The translations under genes and the position numbers were made by a program. Below, piece by piece: positions 28,685 to 38,067 of a stretch of 64,000 bases of DNA. This DNA is from DASVBE01 sp963770375 (GTDB taxonomy: Bacteria; Actinomycetota; Actinomycetes; Streptosporangiales; Streptosporangiaceae), in the NCBI GenBank assembly GCA_963770375.1, contig CAVYPM010000029.1, positions 270,176 to 334,175 of the forward strand, in the 5' to 3' direction. The notes beneath the pieces are model-generated. The model was not told where the DNA came from, did no database searches, and saw only the letters and a list, made by a program, of their open reading frames with translations. Position 1 is the first letter of the stretch; each line of letters begins with the position of its first letter.

Positions 28685-29720
28685 GATGCGCCAGCTTCTT
28701 CTCGAAGGTCCCGCGAAGCTCCGGTGGAACGAAGTAGACGAGCCGGAGCTCGACGATCCGGCGGCGGCGATCGTGCGGCCCCTGGCGGTGACGACCTGTG
28801 ACATCGATGTCGCCGTACTGCGCGGCGCCTACCCGCTCGCCGGCCCGTATCCCTTCGGGCATGAGGCCGTCGCCAGGGTCGTGCAGGTTGGCAGCGCAGT
28901 CGCCGCCGTTGCCCCGGGCGACCTCGTGGTCGTTCCGTTCCAGATCTCCTGCGGGGCATGCTTGCCGTGCCGGAGGGGGCGCACGGGCAACTGCGCGTCG
29001 CATCCCAGGATGTCGACCTACGGCCTGGGGACGATGGGCGGCCTTCAGTGGGGAGGGCTGCTCGCCGACCTCGCCCTCGTGCCGCACGCCGACGCCATGC
29101 TCGTGCCCCTGCCCGCTGGCGTGGATCCCGCCGCCGCGGCCGGCGCGAGCGACAACATCACTGACGGCTGGCGCACGGTCGGCCCGCATCTCGCCGAGAC
29201 GCCCGGGGCAGATGTCCTCGTGGTTGGCGGCGACCACGGGGGCAACTCGATTGGCCTGTACGCCGTCGGGATCGCCGTCGCCCTCGGGGCAGGCCGTGTC
29301 GTCTATGCCGATGACGACGCTGGCCGGCTGGCCATCGCCGCCAGCTTCGGCGCCGAGCCAGTGGAAGGTCCCCCGCCGGCCAAGATGGGATCGTTCCCGA
29401 TCACCGTCGACGCCAGTGGCTCCGAGCAGGGCATTCGCTGCGCGCTCAACAGCACCGCCTTCGACGGGGTATGCACCGGCACATCCGTATTCCTGACCGA
29501 TCCCGCGCTCCCGCTGTTCGCCATGTACTCCCGGTGCTGCACCTTCCGCATCGGCCGTGCGCACGTCCGCCCGGCGATCCCAGATGTCCTTGGCCTGATC
29601 GCCGGGCCCTTCGACCCGGCCCTGGTCACCTCGGCAGTCGTCGCGTGGGACGACGCCATCGATGCGCTCACCGAGCCGCCCATGAAACTTGTGATCGCGC
29701 GACCTGAGGACGGGCGCTGA
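28683..29720 (+). CDS. Zinc-binding alcohol dehydrogenase (MDR family)
   Basis: 345 residues. The catalytic domain has GHEAVARVV (zinc-ligand motif), and a structural-zinc patch is partly kept in SCGACLPCRRGRTGNC (four Cys). The Rossmann part has VLVVGGDHGGNSIGL in place of the usual GxGxxG, and the acidic YADDDA suggests NAD preference. ATG 28683 follows the promoter directly, so the mRNA is probably leaderless; ATG 28686 is the alternative. It is controlled by the divergent TetR. The substrate is unknown. Confidence 0.88.
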   Translation: MMRQLLLEGPAKLRWNEVDEPELDDPAAAIVRPLAVTTCDIDVAVLRGAYPLAGPYPFGHEAVARVVQVGSAVAAVAPGDLVVVPFQISCGACLPCRRGRTGNCASHPRMSTYGLGTMGGLQWGGLLADLALVPHADAMLVPLPAGVDPAAAAGASDNITDGWRTVGPHLAETPGADVLVVGGDHGGNSIGLYAVGIAVALGAGRVVYADDDAGRLAIAASFGAEPVEGPPPAKMGSFPITVDASGSEQGIRCALNSTAFDGVCTGTSVFLTDPALPLFAMYSRCCTFRIGRAHVRPAIPDVLGLIAGPFDPALVTSAVVAWDDAIDALTEPPMKLVIARPEDGR

Positions 29721-29736
29721 CCGGTTGTGCATCAGG

Positions 29737-30303
29737 CTGCCGGAGGAGGATGCGTGGCGGGCGTTCACCGCGAAATGGGCCGCAGCCCGGCTACGACGAG
29801 TACGCGCAGATCATGACCGGCTACACGCCTGCAGCAGATGCCGGTGCTGTCGGCGCTGGCGCGCGGTTTCGCGACCTTTGATCACTGGTTTTGCGAGGTC
29901 CCGTCGCAGACATTCACCAACCGGTCGTTCTTCCACGCAGGCACTTCGTCGGGCTATCTCGTCAACATGTCCCCGATCGACTCGTTCCCGGTGCACAACA
30001 CGGCCGAGACCATCTTCGATCGGCTGGAGGCCCACGGGCTGACCTGGCGGGTGTATTGCGGCCCGCCCGCGCGCATGCCGTTCACCGGGATCATCCATGC
30101 CGCTCGGCTGCAGCGACAGGTTCGCCAGAACTTCTACATCACCGACCGGTTCTTCGAGGACGCCGCGAACGGCGACTCTGCCGAACTACTCGTTTATCGA
30201 TCTATGCGCTGGTTTACGGCACAACGATATGCACCTGCCCGAGGACGCGCTGTTCCCGGCCTGCCTAAAGCTGACGTACCCGGACGCCGGGCCTCGCCGC
30301 TAG
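29737..30303 (+). pseudogene. Phosphoesterase (phospholipase C / acid phosphatase family) remnant
   Basis: Sense-like pieces in at least three frames: GYDEYAQIMTGYTP, then MPVLSALARGFATFDHWFCE, TFTNRSFFHAGTSSGYLVNM and GLTWRVYCGPPARMPFTGII, then FARTSTSPTG/NFYITDRFFEDAANGD. The end reads NDMHLPEDALFP across frames. These match the middle of the phosphoesterase family, whose members carry Asn/His metal ligands here. The N-terminal metal site and the C-terminal part are missing, so this is a truncated and frameshifted fragment. It meets the convergent zinc-ribbon gene at 30300. Confidence 0.7.
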
Positions 30304-30965
30304 CCGGCCTTTGCGGCTACCTGAAGAAGGAATGCCGCAGTCTGCTGGAAAGCCTCACCGGTGACGTGTCCGGCGAGTTGCGTCAGGTATGCCTGATAGC
30401 GGTCCATCTCCCAGCCTGGCCGGCTCGGCGGCGATGGCGGCGGAGGGGGCGGCGGCGCCTTCCAGATCCATTCGGCGACCAGGGAACCGGCCGAGAGGTC
30501 AGCGATTCCGGCTGGCTGGATGAAGGCTGAAGGCGGGTGTCGATAGCCCATCTGGTTACGGACAAACCGCAGCCCAGCCAGGGTCTTTTCGGTGACCTGG
30601 CGCTGCTGCAGCGACTGGCCGGTGACAGTCTGCTGGTAGACACCAGGGTGGTAGCGGATCATGGTGGCGTCGACGATCGTGACCCGCCAGACCGCCTCGC
30701 CGATCACGGCATATGCCTCGGGCGGCTCGGTGACTGTGAGCCCGGCGAGTTGCTGCACGGTGTCGCGCAGGGCGACGACTGACCAGGCCAGAGCGCTATT
30801 GTGAGTGCTGCCGCAGCGGTTCTGGCGGTTCCAGCCAATGCGGCAGCATGCGCAGCAGAACCGGTCATGTTCGCGCCGGGGTTCAAAGGCCGTACCGCAC
30901 TGATCACAACGGCGAAGCTCAGCCGTCAGATCATCCCAGTGCGTGCGCAGCACCTCCAGATTCAA
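30300..30965 (-). CDS. Hypothetical protein with N-terminal zinc-ribbon-like motif
   Basis: 221 residues. Residues about 20-47 read CDQCGTAFEPRREHDRFCCA followed by CC, a CxxC...CCxxCC cluster that suggests a zinc ribbon. A central region rich in Val/Thr follows, then a run of seven prolines (about residue 170) and a short helical tail. The family is not recognised. Frame, codon use and length support a real gene, although no strong ribosome site was seen. It ends against the phosphoesterase remnant, so the local arrangement may come from a rearrangement. Confidence 0.6.
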   Translation of the reverse strand: MNLEVLRTHWDDLTAELRRCDQCGTAFEPRREHDRFCCACCRIGWNRQNRCGSTHNSALAWSVVALRDTVQQLAGLTVTEPPEAYAVIGEAVWRVTIVDATMIRYHPGVYQQTVTGQSLQQRQVTEKTLAGLRFVRNQMGYRHPPSAFIQPAGIADLSAGSLVAEWIWKAPPPPPPPSPPSRPGWEMDRYQAYLTQLAGHVTGEAFQQTAAFLLQVAAKAG

Positions 30966-31142
30966 CCTGAACTCCAGTCCCGGGCCCGCCGCCCCCTGAG
31001 CTCTCCCAGGCTCGCGCTGCCCCCGTCGGTGACGGGAGCATCAAACTGCACCGGGCCTCTGCCTCTCACGCTGAACTGGCGCAGCCAGCCTGGAAACGCG
31101 GATCGCGAAGCCAGCCGCTTGACAGCAGACGAATAGCGAAAC

Positions 31143-31189
31143 CTGGCTGCGCGGGGCCCGCCTGGTTCTGGCGGGCCCCGCGCAGCCAG
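31143..31189. terminator. 20-bp perfect hairpin after the molybdate operon
   Basis: Two 20-base arms (31143-31162 and 31170-31189) pair perfectly around a 7-base loop TGGTTCT. It lies 10 bp beyond the stop of mop. There is no T run, as is usual for GC-rich actinomycete terminators. Confidence 0.7.
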
Positions 31190-31198
31190 CAGCCGAGG

Positions 31199-31408
31199 TC
31201 AGCTGCCGGTCGCGAGGATCACCTCGGATGCCTTGATCACAGCGGTGACCTCGCTGCCTACGGCGAGGCCGAGATCGCGGACCGCCTCCACGGTGATGGA
31301 AGCCACCAGGCGAACACCATTGGCGTCGAGTTCGACGTTAGCTGTCGCCTCGCCGGCCGTGATGGCGGTGACCCTGGCCGGGATCTGGTTGCGCGCGCTC
31401 AGTTTCAT
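31199..31408 (-). CDS. mop: Molbindin: single TOBE/Mop-domain molybdate-binding protein
   Basis: 69 residues with the complete Mop fold: MKLSARNQIPARVTAITAGE, then VRLVASITVEAVRDLGLAVG and a terminal VTAVIKASEVILATG. Such proteins form hexamers that store molybdate or tungstate. A strong AAGGAGGGG site precedes ATG 31408. It is the last gene of the modABC-mop operon, followed by a large hairpin. Confidence 0.92.
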   Translation of the reverse strand: MKLSARNQIPARVTAITAGEATANVELDANGVRLVASITVEAVRDLGLAVGSEVTAVIKASEVILATGS

Positions 31409-31517
31409 TACCCCTCCTTGTTAGGTGATCGAGACGGATACTGTCTCTGGCTTACCCGGGGTGAACGGGCAGCCGGTTCGGCCCAGACAGCGGCCGGGCG
31501 GACGGTGGGACGGGTGG

Positions 31518-32568
31518 TCACGGCGGGTAGACCGTGATCGCGGCGGGGCTGACGGAAGCCCACAGCTGGCCTCCGTCGTCGAGCTTGAGCTCGTCGACTG
31601 CGGCGGGCGGCACCTCGGCGGTGATGGCTGGGTGTTCCGTCGATGCGGACGCGCACCCGGTCGCCCATGAGGTCGACGGCGCTGATCTGCCCTGGCCAGG
31701 TGTTCTGGCCGTCCCCGTCGGGCCGCTCCCGCGACACCGGCACTGCGGCCGGCGCGATGACGGCCAGGATCGGGCCGGTTGCGGATTCGGCGCAGGTGAG
31801 CTGCCCGCCGCCGTCAACGTCGAGCGCCGTGCCGTGGGCCGTCCCGCGCAGGAGGTTGACGCCGACCAGGTCGGCGACGTAGCGCGATCGGGGGCGGGCC
31901 GTCACTTCGGCGGGTGTCCCGCTCTGCACGATCGCGCCGTTCTCGATCACGACCATCCGGTCGCCGAGCGCCACAGCGTCGAGCAGATCGTGGGTGACCA
32001 GCACGTTCGCGGCGCTGGACCGGCGCAAAACCTCACGCAGCAGACGGCGGACGTCGGTCTTGATCGAGACATCGAGCGCGGCCAGGGGCTCGTCAAGCAG
32101 CAGCAGCTTCGGGTCGGTCACCAGGGCGCGGGCCATCGCCACACGCTGCTGCTGCCCGCCGGACATCGAGCCGGGCTTGGCCTCGGCCAGGCCGTCCAGG
32201 CCCAGGCGGGCCATCGCCTGCAGCGCCTGGTCGCGAGCGGCCTTCTTGGCGGTGCCCTTGGCCCGCAGGCCGAACGCCACGTTCTCCACCGCGCTCAGGT
32301 GCGGGAACAACAGGTAATCCTGGAACATCAGGCCAATCGGCCGGTTCTCCGGAGGGATCTTGACGTCCTGGGCGGGGTCTTCCAGGACCGTGCCGTCCAG
32401 CACGACCCGGCCCCCGGTCAGCGGCAGCAGGCCCATCAGGGCCCGCAGCGTGGTCGATTTGCCGGAGCCGTTCGGGCCGAGCAGGGCAAGCACCTCACCC
32501 GAGGCGACGGTGAACGCGGTGTCCAGGTTGAGCCTGGACAGCCGCAGCTGGATGTCGGCGTCGAGCAT
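31518..32568 (-). pseudogene. modC: Molybdate ABC transporter ATPase ModC, frameshift near the C-terminus
   Basis: ATG 32568 starts MLDADIQLRLSRLNL; Walker A is GPNGSGKST, signature SGGQQQRVAMARAL, Walker B LLLLDEPLAALDV. The ATPase core is intact. Near 31630, inside the C-terminal TOBE domain, the frame shifts: the homologous ending is AEVPPAAVDELKLDDGGQLW followed by the stop at 31518. The unshifted frame instead runs on to 31408 with unrelated residues. Because only the last 40 residues change, the protein might still work. It lies 5 bp after modB. Confidence 0.85.
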
Positions 32569-32573
32569 GGCGC

Positions 32574-33365
32574 TCAGCCGCCGCCGGAAACCCGGCGCCT
32601 GAAGATCATGACCACCAGACTGACCACGACCAGCACCAGGCTCAGCGCGATCGCCTGATCCAGCTGGCCCGAGCTCTGGCTGATGTAGATCGCCAGCGGC
32701 ATGGTCTGGGTGACGCCGGGCAGGTTGCCGGCGAAGGTGATCGTCGCCCCGAACTCGCCCAGGGCCCGCGCCCAGGTCAGCACCGTGCCAGCGACGAGGG
32801 AGGGCCAGATGAGCGGCAGCGTCACCCGGCGGAAAACGGTCCATCGTTTCGCCCCCAGGCTGCGGGCGGCGTCCTCCAGCCGCCGGTTCATCGAGCGCAG
32901 CCCGGATTCCACCGTGATCACGAAGAACGGCATGGCCACGAACGACTCGGCCACGATGACCCCGGCCAGGGTAAACGGCAGCGATATCCCGGTCGCCTTG
33001 TCCAGCGGCTGGCCGATGAACCCACGGCGGCCATAGGCCAGGAGCAGCGCGATGCCGCCCACCACCGGCGGCAGCACCATCGGCAGTGTGGTCAGCCCGC
33101 GCACCAGCCCCTTGCCGCGGAACCGCCCCCGCGCCAGCAGCCACGCCAGCGGGAACCCGAACGCCAGCGCGATGACCGTGCTGGCCAGCGAGGCGACGAT
33201 GGAAAGCCCCAGCGCCTCCAGCGAGGTTTTGCTCGTGATGACGCTGGTCATGTGCCCCCACGGGGCGCCGGTGATCAGCCCGATCAGCGGGAACACGAAG
33301 AACAGCGCGGCCAGCGCAGCCAGCAGGGCCAGCAGCGGGTTGAACGGCTGCTTCTCCTGGTCCAT
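32574..33365 (-). CDS. modB: Molybdate ABC transporter permease ModB
   Basis: 263 residues with six membrane helices, the ModB pattern LTTLPMVLPPVVGGIALLLA and the EAA loop LEDAARSLGAKRWTVFRRVT, then ALGEFGATITFAGNLPGVTQ. It sits between modA (6 bp) and modC (5 bp) in one operon and forms the channel for molybdate or tungstate. Confidence 0.95.
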   Translation of the reverse strand: MDQEKQPFNPLLALLAALAALFFVFPLIGLITGAPWGHMTSVITSKTSLEALGLSIVASLASTVIALAFGFPLAWLLARGRFRGKGLVRGLTTLPMVLPPVVGGIALLLAYGRRGFIGQPLDKATGISLPFTLAGVIVAESFVAMPFFVITVESGLRSMNRRLEDAARSLGAKRWTVFRRVTLPLIWPSLVAGTVLTWARALGEFGATITFAGNLPGVTQTMPLAIYISQSSGQLDQAIALSLVLVVVSLVVMIFRRRVSGGG

Positions 33366-33371
33366 CTCAGT

Positions 33372-34245
33372 TCACCCCGGCGGCATGAAACCGAAGCTGG
33401 CGAGCACCTTCTGGCCGTTGGGGCCGAGCACGTAGCTGATGAACGCCTTCGCCGCGGTGGCGTTCGGCGCGCCCTTGACCTGCACGATCGGGTAGTCGGT
33501 GATCGAGTTCTGGTCAGCCGGGATGGTCACCCCCGAGGCCTTGCTCTCGTTCTCCTTGACGTCGGTCACATACGACGATGCCCGCGTCCACCTCGCCGAG
33601 GGTGACCTTGGTGACCACCCCGCCGACATTGGTCTCCTCACTCACCGGCTTGACGGTGACCCCGGCGTTCTTGAACACCTCCTGGGCCACGGCGCCACAC
33701 GGAACCTCCGGGGCGCACACCGCAACCTTGATCTTGTTGTCGGCCAGGTCCTTGACCGACTCGATGTGCAGGGGATTGCCCTTCTCGACCATGATCTCGG
33801 CCGTATTGCGGGTAAAGACCTGCGGCGTCCCGGTCGCATCTCCGGCGTCGGTGACGGTCGTCATGTTCGCCGGTGCGGCCGAGGCGAACACATCCGCCGG
33901 CGCGCCCTGCGTGATCTGCGTCGCCAGCGTGGAACTGCCGTCGTAGTTGAACTTCACGGTCACGCCCGGGTTCGCCTTCTCGAACTGGGCGCCGATCTTG
34001 GCGAACGCGTCGGTCAGCGACGTGGCCGCGAAAACCACCAGCTGGCCCGACGGCTTCCCCGACGCCGCCGAAGCGCCCGAGGAGGAGCCGCCCGATGACG
34101 AACCGCACGCCGCCAGCACCAGCACCGCGGCGGCCGCGCAGGCAACCGTTAAGGGCTTGACATGCCGCCTCAGCGAAGCCCGCCGCGAGCGCAGGCCAGC
34201 CCGCGTGCTGAATCGAGAAGCTCCCGGTCCGCTGTTCACCCCCAT
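33372..34245 (-). pseudogene. modA: Molybdate-binding lipoprotein ModA with one frameshift
   Basis: The signal region ends in lipobox VLAAC, then a Ser/Gly linker and the ModA opening LVVFAATSLTDAFAKIGAQF. The first frame holds up to EVDAGIV; the sense then continues one base out of phase (near 33570) as YVTDVKENESKASGVTIPAD to FGFMPPG and the stop at 33372. An extra base in GTCGTATGTG explains it. GGGAGGGTGAC precedes ATG 34245. If real, the lesion removes the last 65 residues, including part of the binding cleft. Confidence 0.85.
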
Positions 34246-34422
34246 GTCACCCTCCCGTCGGGGTAGTCACACTGTGCCTACCGACCATCCCAGCCGCACA
34301 CGGCGCCCGTATCACCCCCGCCGGGTGACCAGGACTCCGCTCGTCGAACGCGCTGTGCTCAGAAACGCGCACCAGCGCCGGCGCTAGACGACGAGCTTCC
34401 CGAGGTGCCGCGCCGCCTGCGA

Positions 34423-34480
34423 GGTAAAGCGGTATTGACATTGCCGCCAGCAGATGGTAAAGCGAGCTACATCAGTTGTA
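34423..34480 (+). promoter_or_regulatory. Candidate promoter/operator in the modA-haloperoxidase gap
   Basis: TTGACA at 34435-34440 is framed by two direct copies of GGTAAAGCG (34423-34431 and 34456-34464) exactly 33 bp apart. CTAC-ATCAGTT-GTAG follows just downstream as an inverted repeat. The rest of the 318-bp gap (34246-34563) shows nothing else I recognise. Confidence 0.35.
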
Positions 34481-34563
34481 GTAGCCACGGCGCGTTCTGC
34501 CGCTGGAGGACAATGCCCCCGCGCCGCGCCATGGTGGGGATAGCCCCTGGGGGGGTGATCGCC

Positions 34564-35883
34564 ATGAGGCGATCTGCAGTGATCCCGACAAGGTTCCGGT
34601 CCGCCCGCAGGTGGTTCGCCTGCTGCGCAGCGGTGCTCCTGGCCATCGTCGCCGCCGGTACGGCTAATGCGGCCACCGCGCCATTACCAGCGTCCGCCAA
34701 CGATCCGGCCGTCATCTCCGACTGGAACGCTATCGCCGTGACCACCTTGGTGGGCGACACGACCAAGCAGCCGGTCGAGGACATCTTGTACCTGGGGTTC
34801 GTGCAGGCGGCGGTCTATAACGCCGTGGTCGGCGTGGAAGGCCAGTACGCGCCCTACCGGTTCCACGCCCACGCGCCGCGCGGCACCTCGGCCCAGGCGG
34901 CCGCGGTGGCCGCCGCTCATCAGGTGCTGGTGACCTACGTGCCGTCCGCGCAGGACACCCTGGACGCTGACTACGCCACGTCGCTGGCGCAGATCCCCGA
35001 CGGCAAAGCGAAGACCCAGGGCACCGCGTTCGGCACCCGCGCCGCCGACAGCGTGATACGGCTGCGCGCCCACGACGGCCGCAACGCCGACATCCAGTTC
35101 ACCCAGCCGCCGGCGCCGGGTGTCTGGCGGCCCACCCCGCCGCTGTTCCTGCCCATGTCGGCCCCCTGGCTCGGCTTCGTGACCCCGCTGCTGGTGAACA
35201 GCGCCACCCAGTTCGCCCCGGCGCCCCCTCCGGCGCTGACCTCGGCGCGCTACACCCGCGACTTCAACGAGGTCAAGGCGCTCGGCTCGGATAACTCGAC
35301 AGAGCGAACGGCGGACCAGACCGCAACCGCGCTGTTCTTCTCCGGCAACGCGCTGGTGCAATTCAACACGGCGCTGCGGGACCAGGTAACCGTGCGGCAC
35401 CTGGACATCGCCGCCGCCGCCCGTATGTTCGCCGCGGCCGATATGAGCGTCGCGGACGCACTCATCACGGTGTGGCACGCCAAGTACATCTACGGATACT
35501 GGCGGCCGATCACCGCGATCAACCTGGCCGACACCGACGGCAACCCGGCGACCAGCCCCGACCCGAGTTGGGCGCCTCTTAGGACGACGCCTAATTACCC
35601 GGAGTACCCCAGCGGGTACAACGCATACACCTCGACCGAGAGCCACGCCCTGGAGAACCTGTTCGAAACCCGGCACCTGCAGATGACGCTCATCTCCACC
35701 GCGGTGCCCGGGACCCAGCGCTTCTACGATTCCGGCAGCGCGCTGCGCCAGGATGTCGTCAACGCCAGGATCTGGCTGGGATTCCACTTCCGCACCGCCG
35801 ACACCGCCTCCAGGGAGATCGGGAGGGAGGTCGCTGCCTGGACGATCGACAACTACTTCCAGCCTGTCAGCGAGAAAGGATAG
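34564..35883 (+). CDS. Secreted vanadium-dependent haloperoxidase / PAP2-superfamily-like protein
   Basis: About 439 residues with a signal peptide (RWFACCAAVLLAIVAAGTAN). The vanadate/phosphate site is recognisable: KYIYGYWRP (Kx6RP), YPEYPSGYNAY and ARIWLGFHFRTADTASREIG (third motif with His). The second motif normally reads PSGH, its His being the acid-base of haloperoxidases; here it is PSGY. The rest of the fold is typical of the actinobacterial haloperoxidase group. ATG 34564 is placed next to the signal peptide and after a run of G; an earlier in-frame start at 34405 would bury the signal. Confidence 0.8.
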   Translation: MRRSAVIPTRFRSARRWFACCAAVLLAIVAAGTANAATAPLPASANDPAVISDWNAIAVTTLVGDTTKQPVEDILYLGFVQAAVYNAVVGVEGQYAPYRFHAHAPRGTSAQAAAVAAAHQVLVTYVPSAQDTLDADYATSLAQIPDGKAKTQGTAFGTRAADSVIRLRAHDGRNADIQFTQPPAPGVWRPTPPLFLPMSAPWLGFVTPLLVNSATQFAPAPPPALTSARYTRDFNEVKALGSDNSTERTADQTATALFFSGNALVQFNTALRDQVTVRHLDIAAAARMFAAADMSVADALITVWHAKYIYGYWRPITAINLADTDGNPATSPDPSWAPLRTTPNYPEYPSGYNAYTSTESHALENLFETRHLQMTLISTAVPGTQRFYDSGSALRQDVVNARIWLGFHFRTADTASREIGREVAAWTIDNYFQPVSEKG

Positions 35884-35997
35884 GCAATCAGTTCAGGCTG
35901 GCCGCGGGGGTGATCGCCGAGAAGGCGGCCATTCGGACGTGGCCTCGTGCCGGTGGTGATCACTCCCGCCTGATCCCGGCCTGCCACAGATCCTTTG

Positions 35998-36027
35998 GTC
36001 AGTTTGGTCGTAACGACCAGAACTAAC
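35998..36027. terminator. Hairpin between convergent genes
   Basis: Arms 35998-36011 and 36013-36027 form an imperfect hairpin with a perfect TGGTCGT-A-ACGACCA core (36005-36019). It lies between the convergent haloperoxidase-like and MFS genes, so a bidirectional terminator is likely; an operator is possible. Confidence 0.45.
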
Positions 36028-36036
36028 GAACGATCT

Positions 36037-37515
36037 TCACTTTGCCTGCTGCGCCACCCCGGCGCTGAGCTCCGCGGCCGGCTCCTGTGTCACTGCGGGA
36101 CGCCGGGAGGCCGCTCGCCGCGGTAGCAGCAGGGTCAGGGCGGCCGCGGCCAGTACGACTACGGCGTTGATGGCCATGGCCAGCTCCATGGCCGGGACCG
36201 AACTCGCCCGGCCCGGCCCCAGCCGGGCGTAGAACACCGCCCCGATGACCGCGACCCCGCTGGCCGCGCCGAACTGCTGGGTGGTCGTGAGGATCCCGGC
36301 CGCCGCGCCGGCCCGCTCGGGCGGCACGTGGGCCAGTGCCGCCCCGATCAGCGACGGCAGCGCCATGCCCTGGCCCAGGCCGATCAGCGCGGTCGCCGGG
36401 GCAAGATCCCAGCCCGTTAGGTGGCTTCCGTAGCGGAGGCCGGTGAGCACCAGGCCGATCGTGCCGAGCACGTCGAGCCCCGCCCCGATGGTGATTGACC
36501 ACGGCCCGAACCGGTCCGCCATCCGCGGCCCGAGGATCGACATCGTGGTGAAGGTGAGGGCCAGCGGCCCCGCCGCCAGGCCGGCCCGCAGCGGCGACTG
36601 GCCCAGGCCGGCCTGGAGCAGCAGCGTCAGCACGAACATGAAGCTGCCGAAGAAGAACAGCAGGGCAAAGTTCAGGCCGGCCCCGGCCGAGAAGCCCCGG
36701 TCGCGGAACAGCGGCAGGTCGAGCAGCGGCTCACCGTCCCGGCGGGTGAGCCGGCGCTCCCAGGCCAGCGTGACCGCGAGCACCGGCAGGCAGGCCGCGA
36801 GGCAGATCCAGGCCCAGGCGGGCCAGCCCTCGTCGTGGCCCAGCGTCAGCGGCACCAGCGCCAGGGCCACCGACCCCGAGAGGCCGGCCGCGCCGAGCGG
36901 GTCCAGCCGTGGCCGGCGGCGGCCGCGCGCGTGCGGGACCACGATCGCCGCGGCGATCAGCGTGGCCGCGCCCACCGGCACGTTCACCAGGAAGATGGCC
37001 CGCCAGCCCAGGCCGAGTACGTTTGCCTGCAGCAGCAGGCCGCCGAGGATCTGACCGGAGACGAAGGCCAGCCCCATGGTGACCCCGAACCAGGCCAGCG
37101 CGCGGCTGCGCTCCGCCACCGGGAACGTCGCCGTAATCAGCGCCAGCACCTGCGGCACCATGACGGCGCCGGTGAGGCCCTGGAGCAGCCGGGCGCCGAC
37201 CAGTTCGGCCGGGGACTGGGCGAGGCCGCACAGCAGGGAGGCGACGGCGAAGCTGGCCACGCCGATCATGAACAGCCGCCGGTAGCCCAGCAGGTCGCCC
37301 AGCCGCCCGCCGGTCACCATGCCGCTGGCGTACATGAACGCGTACCCGCCCACGATCAGCTGCAGCGCCACGTCGCTTACATGCAGATCGCGCTGCAGCG
37401 ACGGCGCGGCCACGTTCACCACCCAGATGTCGAAGCCCGCCATGAACATGGCCAGCAGCACTACCGGCAGCATCAGCCAGCGGCGCGAGCCAGGCGGCGA
37501 TGCGGTATCCGTCAC
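36037..37515 (-). CDS. MFS drug efflux transporter, DHA2 (14-helix) family
   Basis: 492 residues with about 14 helices. Motif C-like segments and the family opening MAGFDIWVVNVAAPSLQRDL (D and N-V-A-x-P) place it with EmrB/QacA pumps; GGRLGDLLGYRR is motif A. The C-terminal tail is hydrophilic. It would export hydrophobic compounds by proton antiport. No regulator is adjacent. The 264 bp upstream hold no recognisable gene. Confidence 0.9.
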   Translation of the reverse strand: MTDTASPPGSRRWLMLPVVLLAMFMAGFDIWVVNVAAPSLQRDLHVSDVALQLIVGGYAFMYASGMVTGGRLGDLLGYRRLFMIGVASFAVASLLCGLAQSPAELVGARLLQGLTGAVMVPQVLALITATFPVAERSRALAWFGVTMGLAFVSGQILGGLLLQANVLGLGWRAIFLVNVPVGAATLIAAAIVVPHARGRRRPRLDPLGAAGLSGSVALALVPLTLGHDEGWPAWAWICLAACLPVLAVTLAWERRLTRRDGEPLLDLPLFRDRGFSAGAGLNFALLFFFGSFMFVLTLLLQAGLGQSPLRAGLAAGPLALTFTTMSILGPRMADRFGPWSITIGAGLDVLGTIGLVLTGLRYGSHLTGWDLAPATALIGLGQGMALPSLIGAALAHVPPERAGAAAGILTTTQQFGAASGVAVIGAVFYARLGPGRASSVPAMELAMAINAVVVLAAAALTLLLPRRAASRRPAVTQEPAAELSAGVAQQAK

Positions 37516-37714
37516 GGCACTCCCTCAGCAGTTCGGTGGTGTCTGGTGGCCACTTCGGCCGTTCTGGAGTTCGCCCCGCCACGGCGGACAAGATCGGCCA
37601 GCATGGTCGCATCCAGCCGTGCCGGTCATGCCCCTGGACGTCCGGCGCTGCGATGCCGCTGAACATGCCGGGTGCACGCATATGCCGGGGCGTTCTGGCG
37701 GGCGGCGCGAGGAC

Positions 37715-37745
37715 GGGCCCGGCCGGAGAGGATCTGGCCGGGCCC
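37715..37745 (-). terminator. Hairpin downstream of the tautomerase gene
   Basis: GGGCCCGGCC (37715-37724) pairs with GGCCGGGCCC (37736-37745) around an 11-base loop, 35 bp after the tautomerase stop. No T run. Confidence 0.5.
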
Positions 37746-37779
37746 GATCTTCGTAGCCTCGTGTGAGGACGCTGCCCGG

Positions 37780-38001
37780 TCAGGCGGGTGCGGCGGCGAG
37801 GGCCCTGACGTCCTGGGTGGTCAGTGGCTTGCCCGCGATTCCCCAGTCACCGCTGCGGACTTCCTCGACCACGACCCAGGTGACCTGGCGCATGCTCTCG
37901 CCTTCGATGGCGACCATCGCGTCGGTGAGTTCCTCGACGATCCGGCGCTTCTGCTCGGGGGTGAACACGTCCTCGATGAGCTTGACGTTGATGAGCGGCA
38001 T
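37780..38001 (-). CDS. 4-oxalocrotonate tautomerase family protein
   Basis: 73 residues starting MPLINVKLIEDVFTPEQKRR. Pro at position 2 becomes the N-terminal catalytic base after Met removal, and the MRQVTWVVVEEV strand is typical. AAGGAG precedes ATG 38001. It would keto-enol isomerise a small unsaturated acid or act on a halogenated analogue. It diverges from the LysR gene, whose operator lies between, so it is the likely target. Confidence 0.9.
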   Translation of the reverse strand: MPLINVKLIEDVFTPEQKRRIVEELTDAMVAIEGESMRQVTWVVVEEVRSGDWGIAGKPLTTQDVRALAAAPA

Positions 38002-38067
38002 TTTTCTCCTTGGCTAGTCGCTCTGCATGATCTGCGGTGACGCTAGCCTCGTGCGCGTATTAGAGGC

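Noticed and set aside
31408..33261. A 617-residue ModC-containing frame
   Set aside because: The upstream part is antisense-free but out of frame with ModB, and the end is a frameshifted tail. ModC proper is 31518-32568.
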